DNA of 64,000 nucleotides from Planctomycetota bacterium (GTDB lineage: Bacteria > Planctomycetota > Phycisphaerae > UBA1845). This document shows, in pieces, positions 50,995 through 60,028 of the stretch. The translations under genes were made by a program, and so were the position numbers. The stretch is from assembly GCA_016208685.1 (NCBI GenBank), contig JACQXM010000006.1, forward strand, positions 1 to 64,000, written 5' to 3'. Position 1 is the first letter of the stretch. The number at the start of each line of letters is the position of its first letter. The notes beneath the pieces were generated by a model. It did no database searches, had not been told where the DNA came from, and saw only the letters and a program-made list of their open reading frames with translations.

Positions 50995-51486
50995 TCAGAT
51001 GGAGAGGTCTATCTGCCCACCACCGGTGAGCACGGCAGGGTCGGGCGGCGCGAAAGCGGCCGCGCCGTCCGTGGCGTAGGTGCTTGTGGCCGTCTGTTGG
51101 ATCGTGATCGTTGTCGACGAATAGTAGATTCCCACGAACTGCGACTGGTCAGCACTGCGCTGGCCAAGCCCCTCCAACGCCTTGCCCGCCGACTCAGCGC
51201 TCTTCTGCGCCGGGTCCAGCAGGGCCATCAGAATCATGGTCGCCACCAGGAGGCGGAGCATCTGGTCGTTTTCAACGCTCCCGCCGATCGACTGCATCAT
51301 CTCCGAGACCGCAGTGAAGATGTTCATGATCGCCGAGGCGTTGCTCGCACCTGCCGCGGCAGTGGCCTGGTCCAGCCCTCCCGCCGTCCCGTCGACCCGC
51401 CCGGCGCCGCGCAGCGAATCCATCATTCCCTGAATGGCGGCGGTCGAGTCGGTCGACCACGCATGAATGGCAGAAATAGGTCCCAT
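50995..51486 (-). CDS. Hypothetical protein with a central hydrophobic helix
   Basis: 163 residues, unrecognised. The first half is Ala, Ser, Gly and Met-rich and probably helical; residues 75-91 (DQMLRLLVATMILMALL) form one hydrophobic helix. The C-terminal third is Thr, Ser and Gly-rich and probably extended. GAGAAG stands before the ATG. It lies 253 bases upstream of the GATase-like gene on the same strand and diverges from the SGNH gene. No function can be given. Confidence 0.55.
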   Translation of the reverse strand: MGPISAIHAWSTDSTAAIQGMMDSLRGAGRVDGTAGGLDQATAAAGASNASAIMNIFTAVSEMMQSIGGSVENDQMLRLLVATMILMALLDPAQKSAESAGKALEGLGQRSADQSQFVGIYYSSTTITIQQTATSTYATDGAAAFAPPDPAVLTGGGQIDLSI

Positions 51487-51602
51487 ACGCTTCTCTCACC
51501 CCTACCCGGGCACGTCCGCGTGGCACGGCGCACGCCGCCGGCGGCCACCACGTCCACTATCTGGCAATCCGGAGTGCGTAACGTCCGTCACCATGCCGGG
51601 GT

Positions 51603-51635
51603 TGCGTAACCCACAGCCGGGAAATAGGTTACGCA
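51603..51635. promoter_or_regulatory. Inverted repeat TGCGTAACC/GGTTACGCA, candidate operator
   Basis: Perfect 9-base arms at 51603-51611 and 51627-51635 with a 15-base spacer. A further direct TGCGTAAC lies at 51575-51582. The site is in the 372-base divergent spacer between the hypothetical gene (51486) and the SGNH gene (51859). It could bind a dimeric regulator or be a remnant of a repeat. Confidence 0.45.
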
Positions 51636-51858
51636 CGACTGCGAAACTGGCGAAACGCTGTCGATGGTGCCGCGCCGCATACCCCGCGCAACGACACGAG
51701 GTGCCGGCGAAACGCTGCGAGGGGTGTCTGGCCCCGCGGCATTTCGGCGTCTCGTCGCGGTTCCGCCCGCCGCGGTCGTGACCGCATCAGCCGCGAACGG
51801 TCACGATTCCACGTATGTAACCTCCGCGGCATCGAAGGCCTGCAAGGTGAGTGGCACG

Positions 51859-52968
51859 GTGAACATCCCGTCCCCCGGCGCTCCGAGCCCGGCGCCTTGC
51901 CGGTTACCGTGGCGTCGGAGGCTGGTCTTCGCTGGGGCGGTCCTCCTCGCCGCCCTCACCTGCGCGCTTACGTTCGGCGAATGGTACTGTCGGAGCCTGC
52001 CGCTGGATCCGCGAGGCTGGTACGAACTGACGCGCGACCCGGTCCTGTTCTACCGCCTGGCGGCCGGAGTTTCCGGCGTGGACGGCGGAAACGTGCGGAC
52101 GCAGACAGCGCAACGCCTTCGCGGCCCGCTCACCTTCTCAGCGCTCCCGCCGGAAGGCGCGCACCGTGTGCTGTGGATTGGCGATTCGGCGTGCTTCGGA
52201 CACGGCGTTGCGGACGAGGAAACGGCCGCCATGGTGCTCCCCGCCGTGGCCCGCGCTAACGGCGTGGTCGTCGAGTCGATCAACCTCGGTGTCGTGGGCT
52301 ACAACGTGCGCCAGGCGCGCGAAGTTCTGACTCAACGTGGCGAAGAGTTCCGCGGTGCGAAGGCGATCGTCTATTTCCGTCACCTCAACGACATCGTGAA
52401 CGCACCCTGGACGGGCGTGGCACCGCACATACCGTCGTCGCTGTTCTGGAGCTACGAGCGCCCGGCTCCGGTGGTAGCTCAGTGGGCCAAACGCAGCGCG
52501 TTGGTCACCCGTTTGGCGCACACGCAGGCCGGGCACCGCCTTTGGCGGTGGCTCGCGCCGGCGCCGCCGGACACCGATTCCGAGCCCGAGGGACGGAGCC
52601 CTGCCGGCCTGAGATCCGTCCGCCCCCTGCACGCCCAATACGTTGCGCTCTACACGGATGGCGGACGCTTCGCCGGGCAGTTCCGCGACGAGCTGAACAC
52701 GATGGCTATTACGGCGCGCGAACGCGGCGCGGCGCTGATCGTCGTGTACTGGCCCACGGAGGATCTGCTCCAAACGTCGGCGTCGGAGCGGGTCATCGAG
52801 GCCCTTGCGCCCTGGTGCGCCACGAGCGGCGCGACGCTGATCGATATGACCGCGGAGTTCGTCGCCGCGGGGCACAAGGCTTACGCGGACGCCACGCACC
52901 CCGGCGAGACGGGGCACCGGTTGATCGCCGAACGCGTATGGAGCGAAGTCGCGCCGCGCTGCCGCTGA
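51859..52968 (+). CDS. Membrane-anchored SGNH/GDSL hydrolase
   Basis: 369 residues if translation begins at the GTG at 51859, which has AAGGTGAG seven bases upstream; the frame is open back to 51664 but the extra 65 residues lack any domain character. One membrane anchor (about 22-40). The hydrolase domain shows block I WIGDSACFGHG (Ser110), block III RHLND and block V DATHPGETGH (Asp344, His347). Such proteins act as esterases or O-acetyl transferases on extracytoplasmic polysaccharides. It converges on a second SGNH gene with only 25 bases between the stops. Confidence 0.8.
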   Translation: MNIPSPGAPSPAPCRLPWRRRLVFAGAVLLAALTCALTFGEWYCRSLPLDPRGWYELTRDPVLFYRLAAGVSGVDGGNVRTQTAQRLRGPLTFSALPPEGAHRVLWIGDSACFGHGVADEETAAMVLPAVARANGVVVESINLGVVGYNVRQAREVLTQRGEEFRGAKAIVYFRHLNDIVNAPWTGVAPHIPSSLFWSYERPAPVVAQWAKRSALVTRLAHTQAGHRLWRWLAPAPPDTDSEPEGRSPAGLRSVRPLHAQYVALYTDGGRFAGQFRDELNTMAITARERGAALIVVYWPTEDLLQTSASERVIEALAPWCATSGATLIDMTAEFVAAGHKAYADATHPGETGHRLIAERVWSEVAPRCR

Positions 52969-52993
52969 CGCGGGTAGGCCGGCCCTCCGCCCC

Positions 52994-54064
52994 CTACGGT
53001 GTACCGGCGTTCGCCGTCGCGTAGAACGCGTCCCAGATGATTCGGGCGAAAATCGAATGCGACAAAGCGTTTGGATGTGCATCCTGGGGGCTGACTACAA
53101 GGTCCTCTGCGGGGACGCGCGGCATAGCGGGCAGCACGTCCAACACCTCGACGCCGTTGACTTCGAGGAACCGCCGCAACGTGGCATGCAGTCGTTCAAG
53201 CTGTAGTTTCTCACCGCCGACACGCAGCAGGGGCAGGAGCACCACGCGGATGGCCACTTCCCGCTCGCGGCATTCGCGAAAGACCTCATAGAGGTTGTGC
53301 TGATGCCGCTGCCAGATCTCGTCGTTGGCGTATCCCTCGGCGAGCCAGTCGTGGTACCCGCGAACCGTCGGCAGGCGCGGGAGCCAGATGCGCCGGTAGA
53401 GGGCGTCGAGCAGACAGGAGCTGTCGGGGTTGAAGAACCGCGGCTCCGGCGGCTTGATGGGATTGAAATCCACCGTGGTGGGCAGCAGTTTCTCGATGTC
53501 GTTGGCGACGTGACACAGCACCACCTCGTCCACGTGGAACAGGTCGATCATGTCGCGGATCGGCTTGATCTGGGCTTCGGTCCCCCAGCCGGGTTTGGCA
53601 ACGTTCATCACCTGAACGGTGCCCGGAGCCCGTCGGTCGAACAGGGACTGCAAGCGTTCGGTGAAGCGGTCCTCGACGCGCTCCACGCCCCAGCCATAAG
53701 TAAAGGAGTCGCCGATGAACGCGATGCGTCGCACGCCGGGAGGCTTCTCCGGCGTCCACTCCACGTCGCGGCAGCCCAGGGAATTCAACTGCGTGTGGAT
53801 GGCAAACCAGCGCCGCGCCGGGAGCGAGACCCCGAACGAATCCGTCTCCACGCAGAGGAACCGGAAGTAAGTCTCGCCGATCAGAAACGCGCCGCCCAGC
53901 AGGCAACCCAGGACGAGTACATTGCCCACGACCAGGGCGGTGCGCGGCGAACGCCGCTGGGGGAAGAAGCGAAAGAAACACCAGGTATGAAGGCCGAGCG
54001 AGGCAACCAGCAGCCAGGCGAGCAGGTAGTCGGCCAGATACCCGAACGCCCCGGTGGTCAGCAT
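52994..54064 (-). CDS. Membrane-anchored SGNH/GDSL hydrolase
   Basis: 356 residues. Two N-terminal membrane helices (about 10-34 and 43-63) then an extracytoplasmic domain. Block I is FIGDSFTYGWG (Ser120), block III HVANDIEK, and the C-terminal SPQDAHPNALSH gives Asp328 and His330. A basic cytoplasmic loop (RFFPQRRSPR) lies between the helices. Its ATG overlaps the nadC stop by seven bases (ATGCTGA), so it is translationally coupled to nadC. The relation to NAD synthesis is unclear. Function on surface glycans is inferred from family and topology. Confidence 0.85.
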   Translation of the reverse strand: MLTTGAFGYLADYLLAWLLVASLGLHTWCFFRFFPQRRSPRTALVVGNVLVLGCLLGGAFLIGETYFRFLCVETDSFGVSLPARRWFAIHTQLNSLGCRDVEWTPEKPPGVRRIAFIGDSFTYGWGVERVEDRFTERLQSLFDRRAPGTVQVMNVAKPGWGTEAQIKPIRDMIDLFHVDEVVLCHVANDIEKLLPTTVDFNPIKPPEPRFFNPDSSCLLDALYRRIWLPRLPTVRGYHDWLAEGYANDEIWQRHQHNLYEVFRECREREVAIRVVLLPLLRVGGEKLQLERLHATLRRFLEVNGVEVLDVLPAMPRVPAEDLVVSPQDAHPNALSHSIFARIIWDAFYATANAGTP

Positions 54065-54972
54065 GCCACACGCTCCAGCGACAGATCCAGCGCCGTGGCC
54101 GAGTGCGTGATGGCGCCCACGGAAATGCGCTCCACGCCGGTCGCCGCCACGGCCCGTACGTTCTCCTGGGTGATGCCGCCGGAGGCTTCGAGTTCCACCT
54201 TGCCGCGCAGGCCTGCTCCATCGCGAAGCTCGACGGCGGCGCGCAGCTCGTCCGGCGAGAAGTTGTCCAGCAGCACCAGGTCCACACCAACGACCTTCAG
54301 CAACTCCCGCAGCTCATCAACGCTCTGTGCTTCCACCTCCACGAAGGCCGGCCGAGCCGCAGTGCCGCCCAGCCGGTTGAGCATCTCAAAGACGGCCGGC
54401 GCCAACCTCCGTCGCTCGCCGCCCGCGACGTGGTTGTCTTTGACCAGCACGGCATCAAACAACCCCATGCGGTGATTACATCCTCCGCCGCAACGGACGG
54501 CGTACTTCTCCAGCAGCCGCCACCCGGGCGTCGTTTTGCGCGTGTCGTAGATCCGCGCCTGCGTACCCGACACCGCCTCGACGAATCGTCGCGTCAGCGT
54601 CGCGATGCCGCTGAGCCGTTGCAGAAAGTTGAGCAGCACCCGCTCCGCGGCCAGGATCGATGCCACAGGACCGCCCAGCTCCGCGACGTCCCGCGGCACG
54701 GCGTCCAGCGCCATGCCGTCCGCGACGCCCGGGAGCCAGGTCAAGCGAGTCGATGGGTCGTAGGCGTACAGAACCGCATGCGCTATTTCAACCCCTGCGA
54801 ACACTCCCCGCTGCTTGGCTCGCAGCCGGAACACGGCCGGCTCGTCCGGTCGCGAAAACAGGGCGCTCGTGACGTCGCCGTGGCCCAGGTCCTCGGCCTT
54901 CGCCAGGTGGATCAGGGTTAAGAGACTCTCGTCGTCGACCAGGCTCACGGCGTGATTGTTCCGCCCTTCCAT
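54058..54972 (-). CDS. nadC: Nicotinate-nucleotide pyrophosphorylase (quinolinate phosphoribosyltransferase)
   Basis: Makes nicotinate mononucleotide from quinolinate and PRPP in de novo NAD synthesis. 304 residues from the ATG at 54972. Signatures: AEDLGHGDVTSALF, LNFLQRLSGIATLTRRFV, DTRKTTPGWRLLEKYAVRCGGGCNHRMGLFDAVLVKDNH, FVEVEAQSVDEL, LLDNFSPDELR, LEASGGI and GVERISVGAITHS. The frame is open upstream to 55083, but that part runs through the inverted repeat at 55007-55032 and the palindrome at 55075-55093, so the shorter start is preferred even though its ribosome-binding site is weak. nadA and nadB are not in the window. Confidence 0.95.
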   Translation of the reverse strand: MEGRNNHAVSLVDDESLLTLIHLAKAEDLGHGDVTSALFSRPDEPAVFRLRAKQRGVFAGVEIAHAVLYAYDPSTRLTWLPGVADGMALDAVPRDVAELGGPVASILAAERVLLNFLQRLSGIATLTRRFVEAVSGTQARIYDTRKTTPGWRLLEKYAVRCGGGCNHRMGLFDAVLVKDNHVAGGERRRLAPAVFEMLNRLGGTAARPAFVEVEAQSVDELRELLKVVGVDLVLLDNFSPDELRAAVELRDGAGLRGKVELEASGGITQENVRAVAATGVERISVGAITHSATALDLSLERVAC

Positions 54973-55006
54973 GCGCGTGGCAAGCGCGTCCCCCGGCGTG
55001 CTCCGA

Positions 55007-55032
55007 GTGCATCCCGCGGATCGTGGCACGAC
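55007..55032. repeat. 26-base repeat, left copy of an inverted pair
   Basis: Its reverse complement matches 55651-55676 at 24 of 26 positions. It lies 34 bases upstream of the nadC start. The pair frames about 670 bases of repeat-rich DNA and may be terminal inverted repeats of a decayed element. Confidence 0.7.
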
Positions 55033-55074
55033 CTCGATCAGCAGCCCCTGGCAGAAGTCGAGGATCGGGCGTAG

Positions 55075-55445
55075 CACGGGCATCCTGCCCGTGAAACCAC
55101 GGGCTGGAAGCCCATGCCACGCTTTTCGCCACGGACTTTTACGGATGCCCGGCGCACGACGTCGGAGACTCGGGCGTTGTGCTCAGCGATCCGCGTGCCT
55201 CCCAGCGGTGCGTAAGCCCCGTCAGGGGCGATACCCCCTAGCCCACGGCGTAAGCCGTGGGAATCGACGAGCAGGATGAGGCTAAGCCCCGTCAGGGGCG
55301 ACACATGTATGGCACGGCGCTGCGGATGGCGCCGGAGGGGATGCGCGTCGCGGGTGCGTCGGAAGGTTGATGCGCGCTGCGGGTGTCGCCCCTGAGGGGG
55401 CTCTACCGCGATGGCGTCGCCACCACACGGCTCACGCCGTGGGCT
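55075..55445. repeat. Cluster of palindromic intergenic repeats
   Basis: Contains the palindrome CACGGGCAtccTGCCCGTG (55075-55093), GGGCTGGAAGCCC just after it, two copies of TAAGCCCCGTCAGGGGCGA (near 55213 and 55283), an inverted relative TCGCCCCTGAGGGGGCT (55386-55402), and two related palindromes built on CACGGCGTAAGCCGTG and CACGGCTCACGCCGTG (55244-55259 and 55426-55441). No gene is seen. Such sequences look like dispersed repeats of the host genome. Confidence 0.7.
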
Positions 55446-55453
55446 AAGAAGTA

Positions 55454-55640
55454 CCGCCCGCTGGCGCGGGCTGAGCTATCGGCGCGCCGCGCACTGGCAT
55501 ATGGTCAGCGTTGCGCAGCAACGCCGCCCGCCAGCGCGGGCTGTGTGGTCGGCAGGCCCCAGGGTCCCGATCCGTCGGCGTGGTGGAACACGCCGCCCGC
55601 TGGCGCGGGCTGAGCCATCGGGGCGCCGCGCACGGGGTGT
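55454..55640. repeat. Three ~70-base repeats with core CCGCCCGCTGGCGCGGGCTG
   Basis: Core copies start at 55454, 55524 and 55593 (spacing 70 and 69). The first and third also share GAGC(T/C)ATCGG(C/G)GCGCCGCGCAC downstream; the second is diverged after the core. Each core contains the hairpin CCCGC...GCGGG. An open + strand frame runs through the repeats into the TPR gene but has no coding character. Confidence 0.75.
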
Positions 55641-55650
55641 CGGGGAATGG

Positions 55651-55676
55651 ATCGTGCCACGATCCGTGGGATGCAC
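55651..55676. repeat. 26-base repeat, right copy of an inverted pair
   Basis: Inverted partner of 55007-55032 with two mismatches. It lies about 245 bases before the TPR lipoprotein start. Confidence 0.7.
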
Positions 55677-55921
55677 ACGTATTCTGGGGCACGGCGCGTC
55701 CGGTTCCCGCTCCGCCCCCTTCAAACCCCCCCGGACCCTCCGCTATAGTTCCGCGACTTGAAATGCCGGCCCCGGACCTTGCGGGGAGGCGGGCGCGGTC
55801 GCAACCGCGCGGATACTGTGGCTTGCCGCGGTGCGCCGCCGGCCACGCGCGTTTCGCGGAGGCGCTGGGACGGCCCGTCCTCGTTCCTGCGCGGGCTGGG
55901 TACTGTAACGGGAGTTGTGCG

Positions 55922-57622
55922 ATGACGCTTCGTACACGGTTGGCTTCGGCCTTGGTCGGAATCGTGCTGGCAGGCTGTCATGCGCCGGGTGGCGCCAGAC
56001 CCTCCGCCGGGCCTCCGCCGCTCTTCGAGGGGATGGGGTCGCACACGCGAAGGATCACGACGTCCTCGCCTGAGGCACAACGGTACTTCAACCAGGGCCT
56101 CACGTTCACCTACGCCTTCAACCACGATGAGGCGATCCGTTCCTTCGGCGAGGCCGCGCGGCTGGACCCCAACTGCGCCATGGCCTGGTGGGGCATCGCC
56201 CTGTGCAACGGCCCGCACATCAACAATCCCGCCATGCCGCCCGAGCGCTCCAAAGCAGCGTGGGGGGCACTCGCCAAAGCGCAGTCCCTTTTGGGCCATG
56301 AATCGCCTGTGGAACAGGGCCTCATCCGCGCCCTGGCGCGGCGCTATGCCGATCCGCCGCCAGCCGACCGCAAGCCGCTCGACGAGGCGTACGCCGCCGC
56401 CATGCGCGAAGTATGGCAGACCAACCGCAACGACGCGGACGTGGCCGCCCTTTTTGCCGAAGCCATGATGGACCTTCGCCCGTGGGACCTGTGGACTCAC
56501 GAGGGCCGGCCTCAGCCGGGAACGGAGGAGATCGTCGCGACACTCGAGGAGGCATTGCGACAAAGCCCCAACCACCCCGGCGCCTTGCACCTGTACATCC
56601 ACGCGGTGGAGGCCTCGCCCCGACCTGACCGTGCCATGGACGAGGCCGACCGCTTGCGGGACTTGGTCCCGGCCGCCGGCCACCTGGTTCACATGCCTTC
56701 GCACATCGACGTGCGGACCGGAAGATGGGCCCAGGCTGCGGATGCCAACGTGAAGGCCGTCGACGCCGATCGGCGCTACCGCAGGATCGTCCCCCGCCAC
56801 GGCTTCTACCACGTTTACATGGCGCACAACCACCACTTTCTGGCGTATGCCGCCATGATGGAAGGTCGCGGTGCGCTCGCGCTGGATGCGGCGCGCGAAA
56901 CGATCGCGGGCGTGCCGGCCGAGTTCCTTCGACGAGATGCGGCAATGGTGGACGGCGTGATGCCCATCGCGATGGAAGTGCTTATGCGTTTCGGCCGGTG
57001 GGACGAGATTCTCCGCGAATCGCGACCCCGCGCCGGCCTGCCGATTTCACGGGCGTTTTGGCATTTCATCCGGGGCGTGGCTCGGGCGGCCAAGGGCCAG
57101 GTCACGCAGGCGGAGCGGGAGCAGGCGGACTTCCGCAAGGCGGTGCAGCGCGTGCCCGAAGGCGCGCTGATGGCGATCAACCCCGCGCACAAGGTGTTGC
57201 GCATCGCCGACCACCTGCTGGAAGGGGAGATCGCCTTCCGGCGCGGCGACATCGACCATGCGGTCAGCGAGCTGCGGCACGCGATTGAGATCGAGGATGG
57301 CTTGCAGTACATGGAACCGCCGGACTGGATCCAACCGGTGCGGCATACGTTGGGGGCGTTCCTCGTCAGTACCGGACGCATGTCCGAGGCAGAGGAAGTC
57401 TATCGGGAGGACCTCAAGCGCTGGCCGGAAAACGGGTGGTCGCTGTTCGGGCTCTGGCAGTGCGTCAAAGCTCGCGGCGATTCGGCCGAGGCCGGACAGT
57501 TGGAGCAGCGGTTCCGGAAAGCCTGGGCGCGTGCGGACGTGAACATCGCCTCAAGCTGCCTGTGCGTGGCGGGAGCTGAACCTGCGGACGCAGGGCGGGA
57601 AACCGGAACGATCCAGCGGTGA
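55922..57622 (+). CDS. TPR-repeat lipoprotein
   Basis: 566 residues from the ATG at 55922 (MTLRTRLASALVGIVLAGCH). The lipobox LAGC places the lipidated cysteine at 19. The segment AQRYFNQGLTFTYAFNHDEAIRSFGEAARLDPNCAMAWWGIAL (about 52-94) is a tetratricopeptide pair with its WWG variant. Further TPR-like helices occur to the end (DIDHAVSELRHAIEIEDG, SEAEEVYREDLKRWPENGWSLFGLWQC). A histidine-rich stretch (HGFYHVYMAHNHHFLAY) lies near residue 300. Such lipoproteins are frequent in planctomycetes and acidobacteria; partner unknown. The frame is open upstream through repeats, which is not coding. Confidence 0.88.
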   Translation: MTLRTRLASALVGIVLAGCHAPGGARPSAGPPPLFEGMGSHTRRITTSSPEAQRYFNQGLTFTYAFNHDEAIRSFGEAARLDPNCAMAWWGIALCNGPHINNPAMPPERSKAAWGALAKAQSLLGHESPVEQGLIRALARRYADPPPADRKPLDEAYAAAMREVWQTNRNDADVAALFAEAMMDLRPWDLWTHEGRPQPGTEEIVATLEEALRQSPNHPGALHLYIHAVEASPRPDRAMDEADRLRDLVPAAGHLVHMPSHIDVRTGRWAQAADANVKAVDADRRYRRIVPRHGFYHVYMAHNHHFLAYAAMMEGRGALALDAARETIAGVPAEFLRRDAAMVDGVMPIAMEVLMRFGRWDEILRESRPRAGLPISRAFWHFIRGVARAAKGQVTQAEREQADFRKAVQRVPEGALMAINPAHKVLRIADHLLEGEIAFRRGDIDHAVSELRHAIEIEDGLQYMEPPDWIQPVRHTLGAFLVSTGRMSEAEEVYREDLKRWPENGWSLFGLWQCVKARGDSAEAGQLEQRFRKAWARADVNIASSCLCVAGAEPADAGRETGTIQR

Positions 57623-57743
57623 CAGCGGCACGGCGGCGGCGAGCCATGCCGCCTGCGTGGCCGTTGCGCCGTGATCGGTTCGACGGCGTGGGACGGCAGA
57701 GAGTCGCCGTACCTGCCGGAGCTCACCACATGGAAGCCGCGCG

Positions 57744-58646
57744 CTACCGACCCGCGTCCACGGCCCAACGCCGCGCCAAAGGCCACAACAACCAGCCGTA
57801 CAGGGAATGAACCATAAAAACGAGGGCAAGAAAGAGGGCGTTGGACTGCTCCGCCGCCACCGCGCCGCATTGCGCTCCCAGGTAGAGTCCCGTGGCGCTT
57901 CCAGCGGCGGCGGCGATCAAGAGAACGCCCGCGGCGCGCGAAAGCCCACGTGGCGCCCGCGCGATCGCCAGCCCCAGGAGCACGAACCACACGCCGAGCC
58001 CGGCGGTTCCGAAACGCGCGTAGTTCGTGGGGAACCGATGGCCGTAGCGCGAAAGCACGTCATAGACCCCCCATGCCAGGGCAAGCGCACCGCCCGCCGC
58101 GAGGACGACGGCGATTCGTCGCGGCACCCATCCCGAACGTCCCCACGCCGCGCCGGCCGCCAAGGCCAAAGCGCAAACGGAAATGCTCGAGAGTGTCAAC
58201 CAACCATAGGCGCTGGCGCCGATGAGGGTCGCGGCCGTCTTGCCGGTAAACCGCGGCACGGTCCCGGCTGCGGAGCCCGTGGCGGCCGCCGCCCCGTGCG
58301 ATTCAGACCCGCCGAACTCATCGAGCGCGAAGGGATCGGCGTCCAGTCGATTCTCACCTCCTCCCCCGCCGTTGGCGTCCATGGGAATGTTGAACATCTG
58401 GGCGACGGCGTTGACGTCGATGGCGGGCGTCTTGAACGTCAGTTTGAGGTAGAGATATCGGTCAGCGGGCCACCATGTCGCGTAGCAGAACGCGCCGGCC
58501 GCCAGCAGGTTCAGCAGTCCCAGGAGCGGTAGTCGGGTGGAGCGACGCCCGCGCCGCGGAGACGGCATGACGGTCCGCGGGCTGCGGCGGCGCGCCGTCG
58601 CGGCGCTGTAAATGACTTTGACATTCAGCGGCGGCGCGGAGGTCAT
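57744..58646 (-). CDS. Polytopic membrane protein, unknown
   Basis: 300 residues with about six hydrophobic segments (near 38-58, 137-165, 175-195, 215-230, 238-258 and 265-288). A loop after the first helix is periplasmic or cytoplasmic and contains FKTPAIDVNAVAQMFNIPMDANGGGGGENRLDADPFALDEFGG, a Gly-run and acidic patch. The N-terminus is basic and Arg-rich. AGGAG stands 13 bases before the ATG. Unrecognised; converges with the TPR gene and lies downstream of the M16 peptidase gene. Confidence 0.7.
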   Translation of the reverse strand: MTSAPPLNVKVIYSAATARRRSPRTVMPSPRRGRRSTRLPLLGLLNLLAAGAFCYATWWPADRYLYLKLTFKTPAIDVNAVAQMFNIPMDANGGGGGENRLDADPFALDEFGGSESHGAAAATGSAAGTVPRFTGKTAATLIGASAYGWLTLSSISVCALALAAGAAWGRSGWVPRRIAVVLAAGGALALAWGVYDVLSRYGHRFPTNYARFGTAGLGVWFVLLGLAIARAPRGLSRAAGVLLIAAAAGSATGLYLGAQCGAVAAEQSNALFLALVFMVHSLYGWLLWPLARRWAVDAGR

Positions 58647-58786
58647 TCCGGCAACAAACTCCTGTTAGTACCCCGTCGGCCCGCGGGCCGGCCGCCGCAA
58701 GCGTCCAGCGGGCGGAAAGCACAGCAGGTGTGGTTTTGCAAGCCCCCCGCTCCGCGCGCAGGCGACGCCCTGGCGTGCCGGCGATC

Positions 58787-60028
58787 TTACGCCCCGGTCG
58801 GCCAGGCGCGCGGCCCGACGCTTGCGAGGTGCCCCGGTCGGTCCAGGGTAAAGCGCTCGAAGCACGCGGCGATCGACCCGCGCGACACGGCGTCTACTTC
58901 CGCAAGCATCTGGGTCACGGTGCGCGGCGCGCCGTGGTACTCCATATCGTCGATCAACTGCGTCAGCCGGTGGTACGGCGCCTCGCTCTCCACCGCCAGC
59001 GACGTCCGCCGCCGGTTCTTAACCCGTTCCACCTCGGCCTCTTTTACCCCTTCGCGAACCATGCGTTTCGCCTCCGTGCGCATGGCGTCCAATAACTTCT
59101 CCGCCGCCTCCGGCGGGCACGCGCCGTACAGCAGCAGCACGCCGCAATCGGTCAGGTCCATGAAGTACGACCCGGCCCGCGGGCTCAGGCCGGTCTGCAC
59201 GATGCTCCAGAAAACCCGTGAATTCTCGCCCCCCAGAATGACCGCAACCGCCGCCGCCGTCTCCGCAAGCGGGTCGCGGGCGCTCACGAACGGATAGGAG
59301 AGCACGAGGAACTGTTGTTTGAACCGATCCACCCGGAGCACATCCACGCCGTCGTGGATCGCCGGTGGCGTGCGGCAGGTGGCCGTGCCCGACGGTTGCC
59401 AATCGCCGCAGTACCGCCCCGCGTGGCCGATCACCGCTTGCGGGTCCACGTCGCCGGCCACGATGAGCACCATGTTGTCCGGAGCGTAGCGCTGCTGCCA
59501 GTACGCCGCCATCTGATCGCGCGTCAGGGCGCGTACCGTGCTCTCATAGCCCAGGATGGGCCAGGCCAGCGGGTTGCCGGCGAAGATCTTCTCCTGAAGG
59601 AAGTCCAAAGCGAGGTGTTCGATCTGGTCCTTCGACATGGCGATCTCCTCGAGGATCACGTTCCTCTCCATGTCGAATTCCTCGGGCGGCAGCGCCGGGC
59701 GCATCATGTCGGCCAGCAGCTCGATCTGTTTTTCGATGTCCCCGCGGCGCACCCAGCCGTAGTAGATGGTGCGGTCTTCGCTGGTGAAGGCGTTGTAGAT
59801 GCTGCCCATGCGGTCGAAATCGATGGTGATGTCCTGCCAGCGCCGCCGCCGCGTGCCCTTGAACATCATGTGCTCGAGGAAATGGGAGACGCCGGCAAGC
59901 TCCGCCGGTTCGTCGCGGGCGCCGGTGCGCACCAGAAAGCCGGCCGCGGCGCTGCGCACCCCAGGCATGCGCTCGATGACGATGCGCAACCCGTTCTCTA
60001 ACGTGTGCAGCGTGTAGGGATCGTGCAT
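58787..60028 (-). CDS. M16-family zinc peptidase
   Basis: 413 residues, normal for a single-chain bacterial M16B processing-type peptidase. The inverted zinc motif HFLEH gives His49, Glu52 (base) and His53; the third ligand is Glu127 or Glu128 in NVILEEIAM. Supporting blocks are GLRIVIERMPGVRSAAAGFLVRTGARDE, the hydrophobic NMVLIVAGDVD and the late GLSPRAGSYFMDL. No signal peptide, so probably cytoplasmic. In several bacteria such a gene pairs with a second M16 or with dut or pnp; none is here. Confidence 0.93.
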   Translation of the reverse strand: MHDPYTLHTLENGLRIVIERMPGVRSAAAGFLVRTGARDEPAELAGVSHFLEHMMFKGTRRRRWQDITIDFDRMGSIYNAFTSEDRTIYYGWVRRGDIEKQIELLADMMRPALPPEEFDMERNVILEEIAMSKDQIEHLALDFLQEKIFAGNPLAWPILGYESTVRALTRDQMAAYWQQRYAPDNMVLIVAGDVDPQAVIGHAGRYCGDWQPSGTATCRTPPAIHDGVDVLRVDRFKQQFLVLSYPFVSARDPLAETAAAVAVILGGENSRVFWSIVQTGLSPRAGSYFMDLTDCGVLLLYGACPPEAAEKLLDAMRTEAKRMVREGVKEAEVERVKNRRRTSLAVESEAPYHRLTQLIDDMEYHGAPRTVTQMLAEVDAVSRGSIAACFERFTLDRPGHLASVGPRAWPTGA

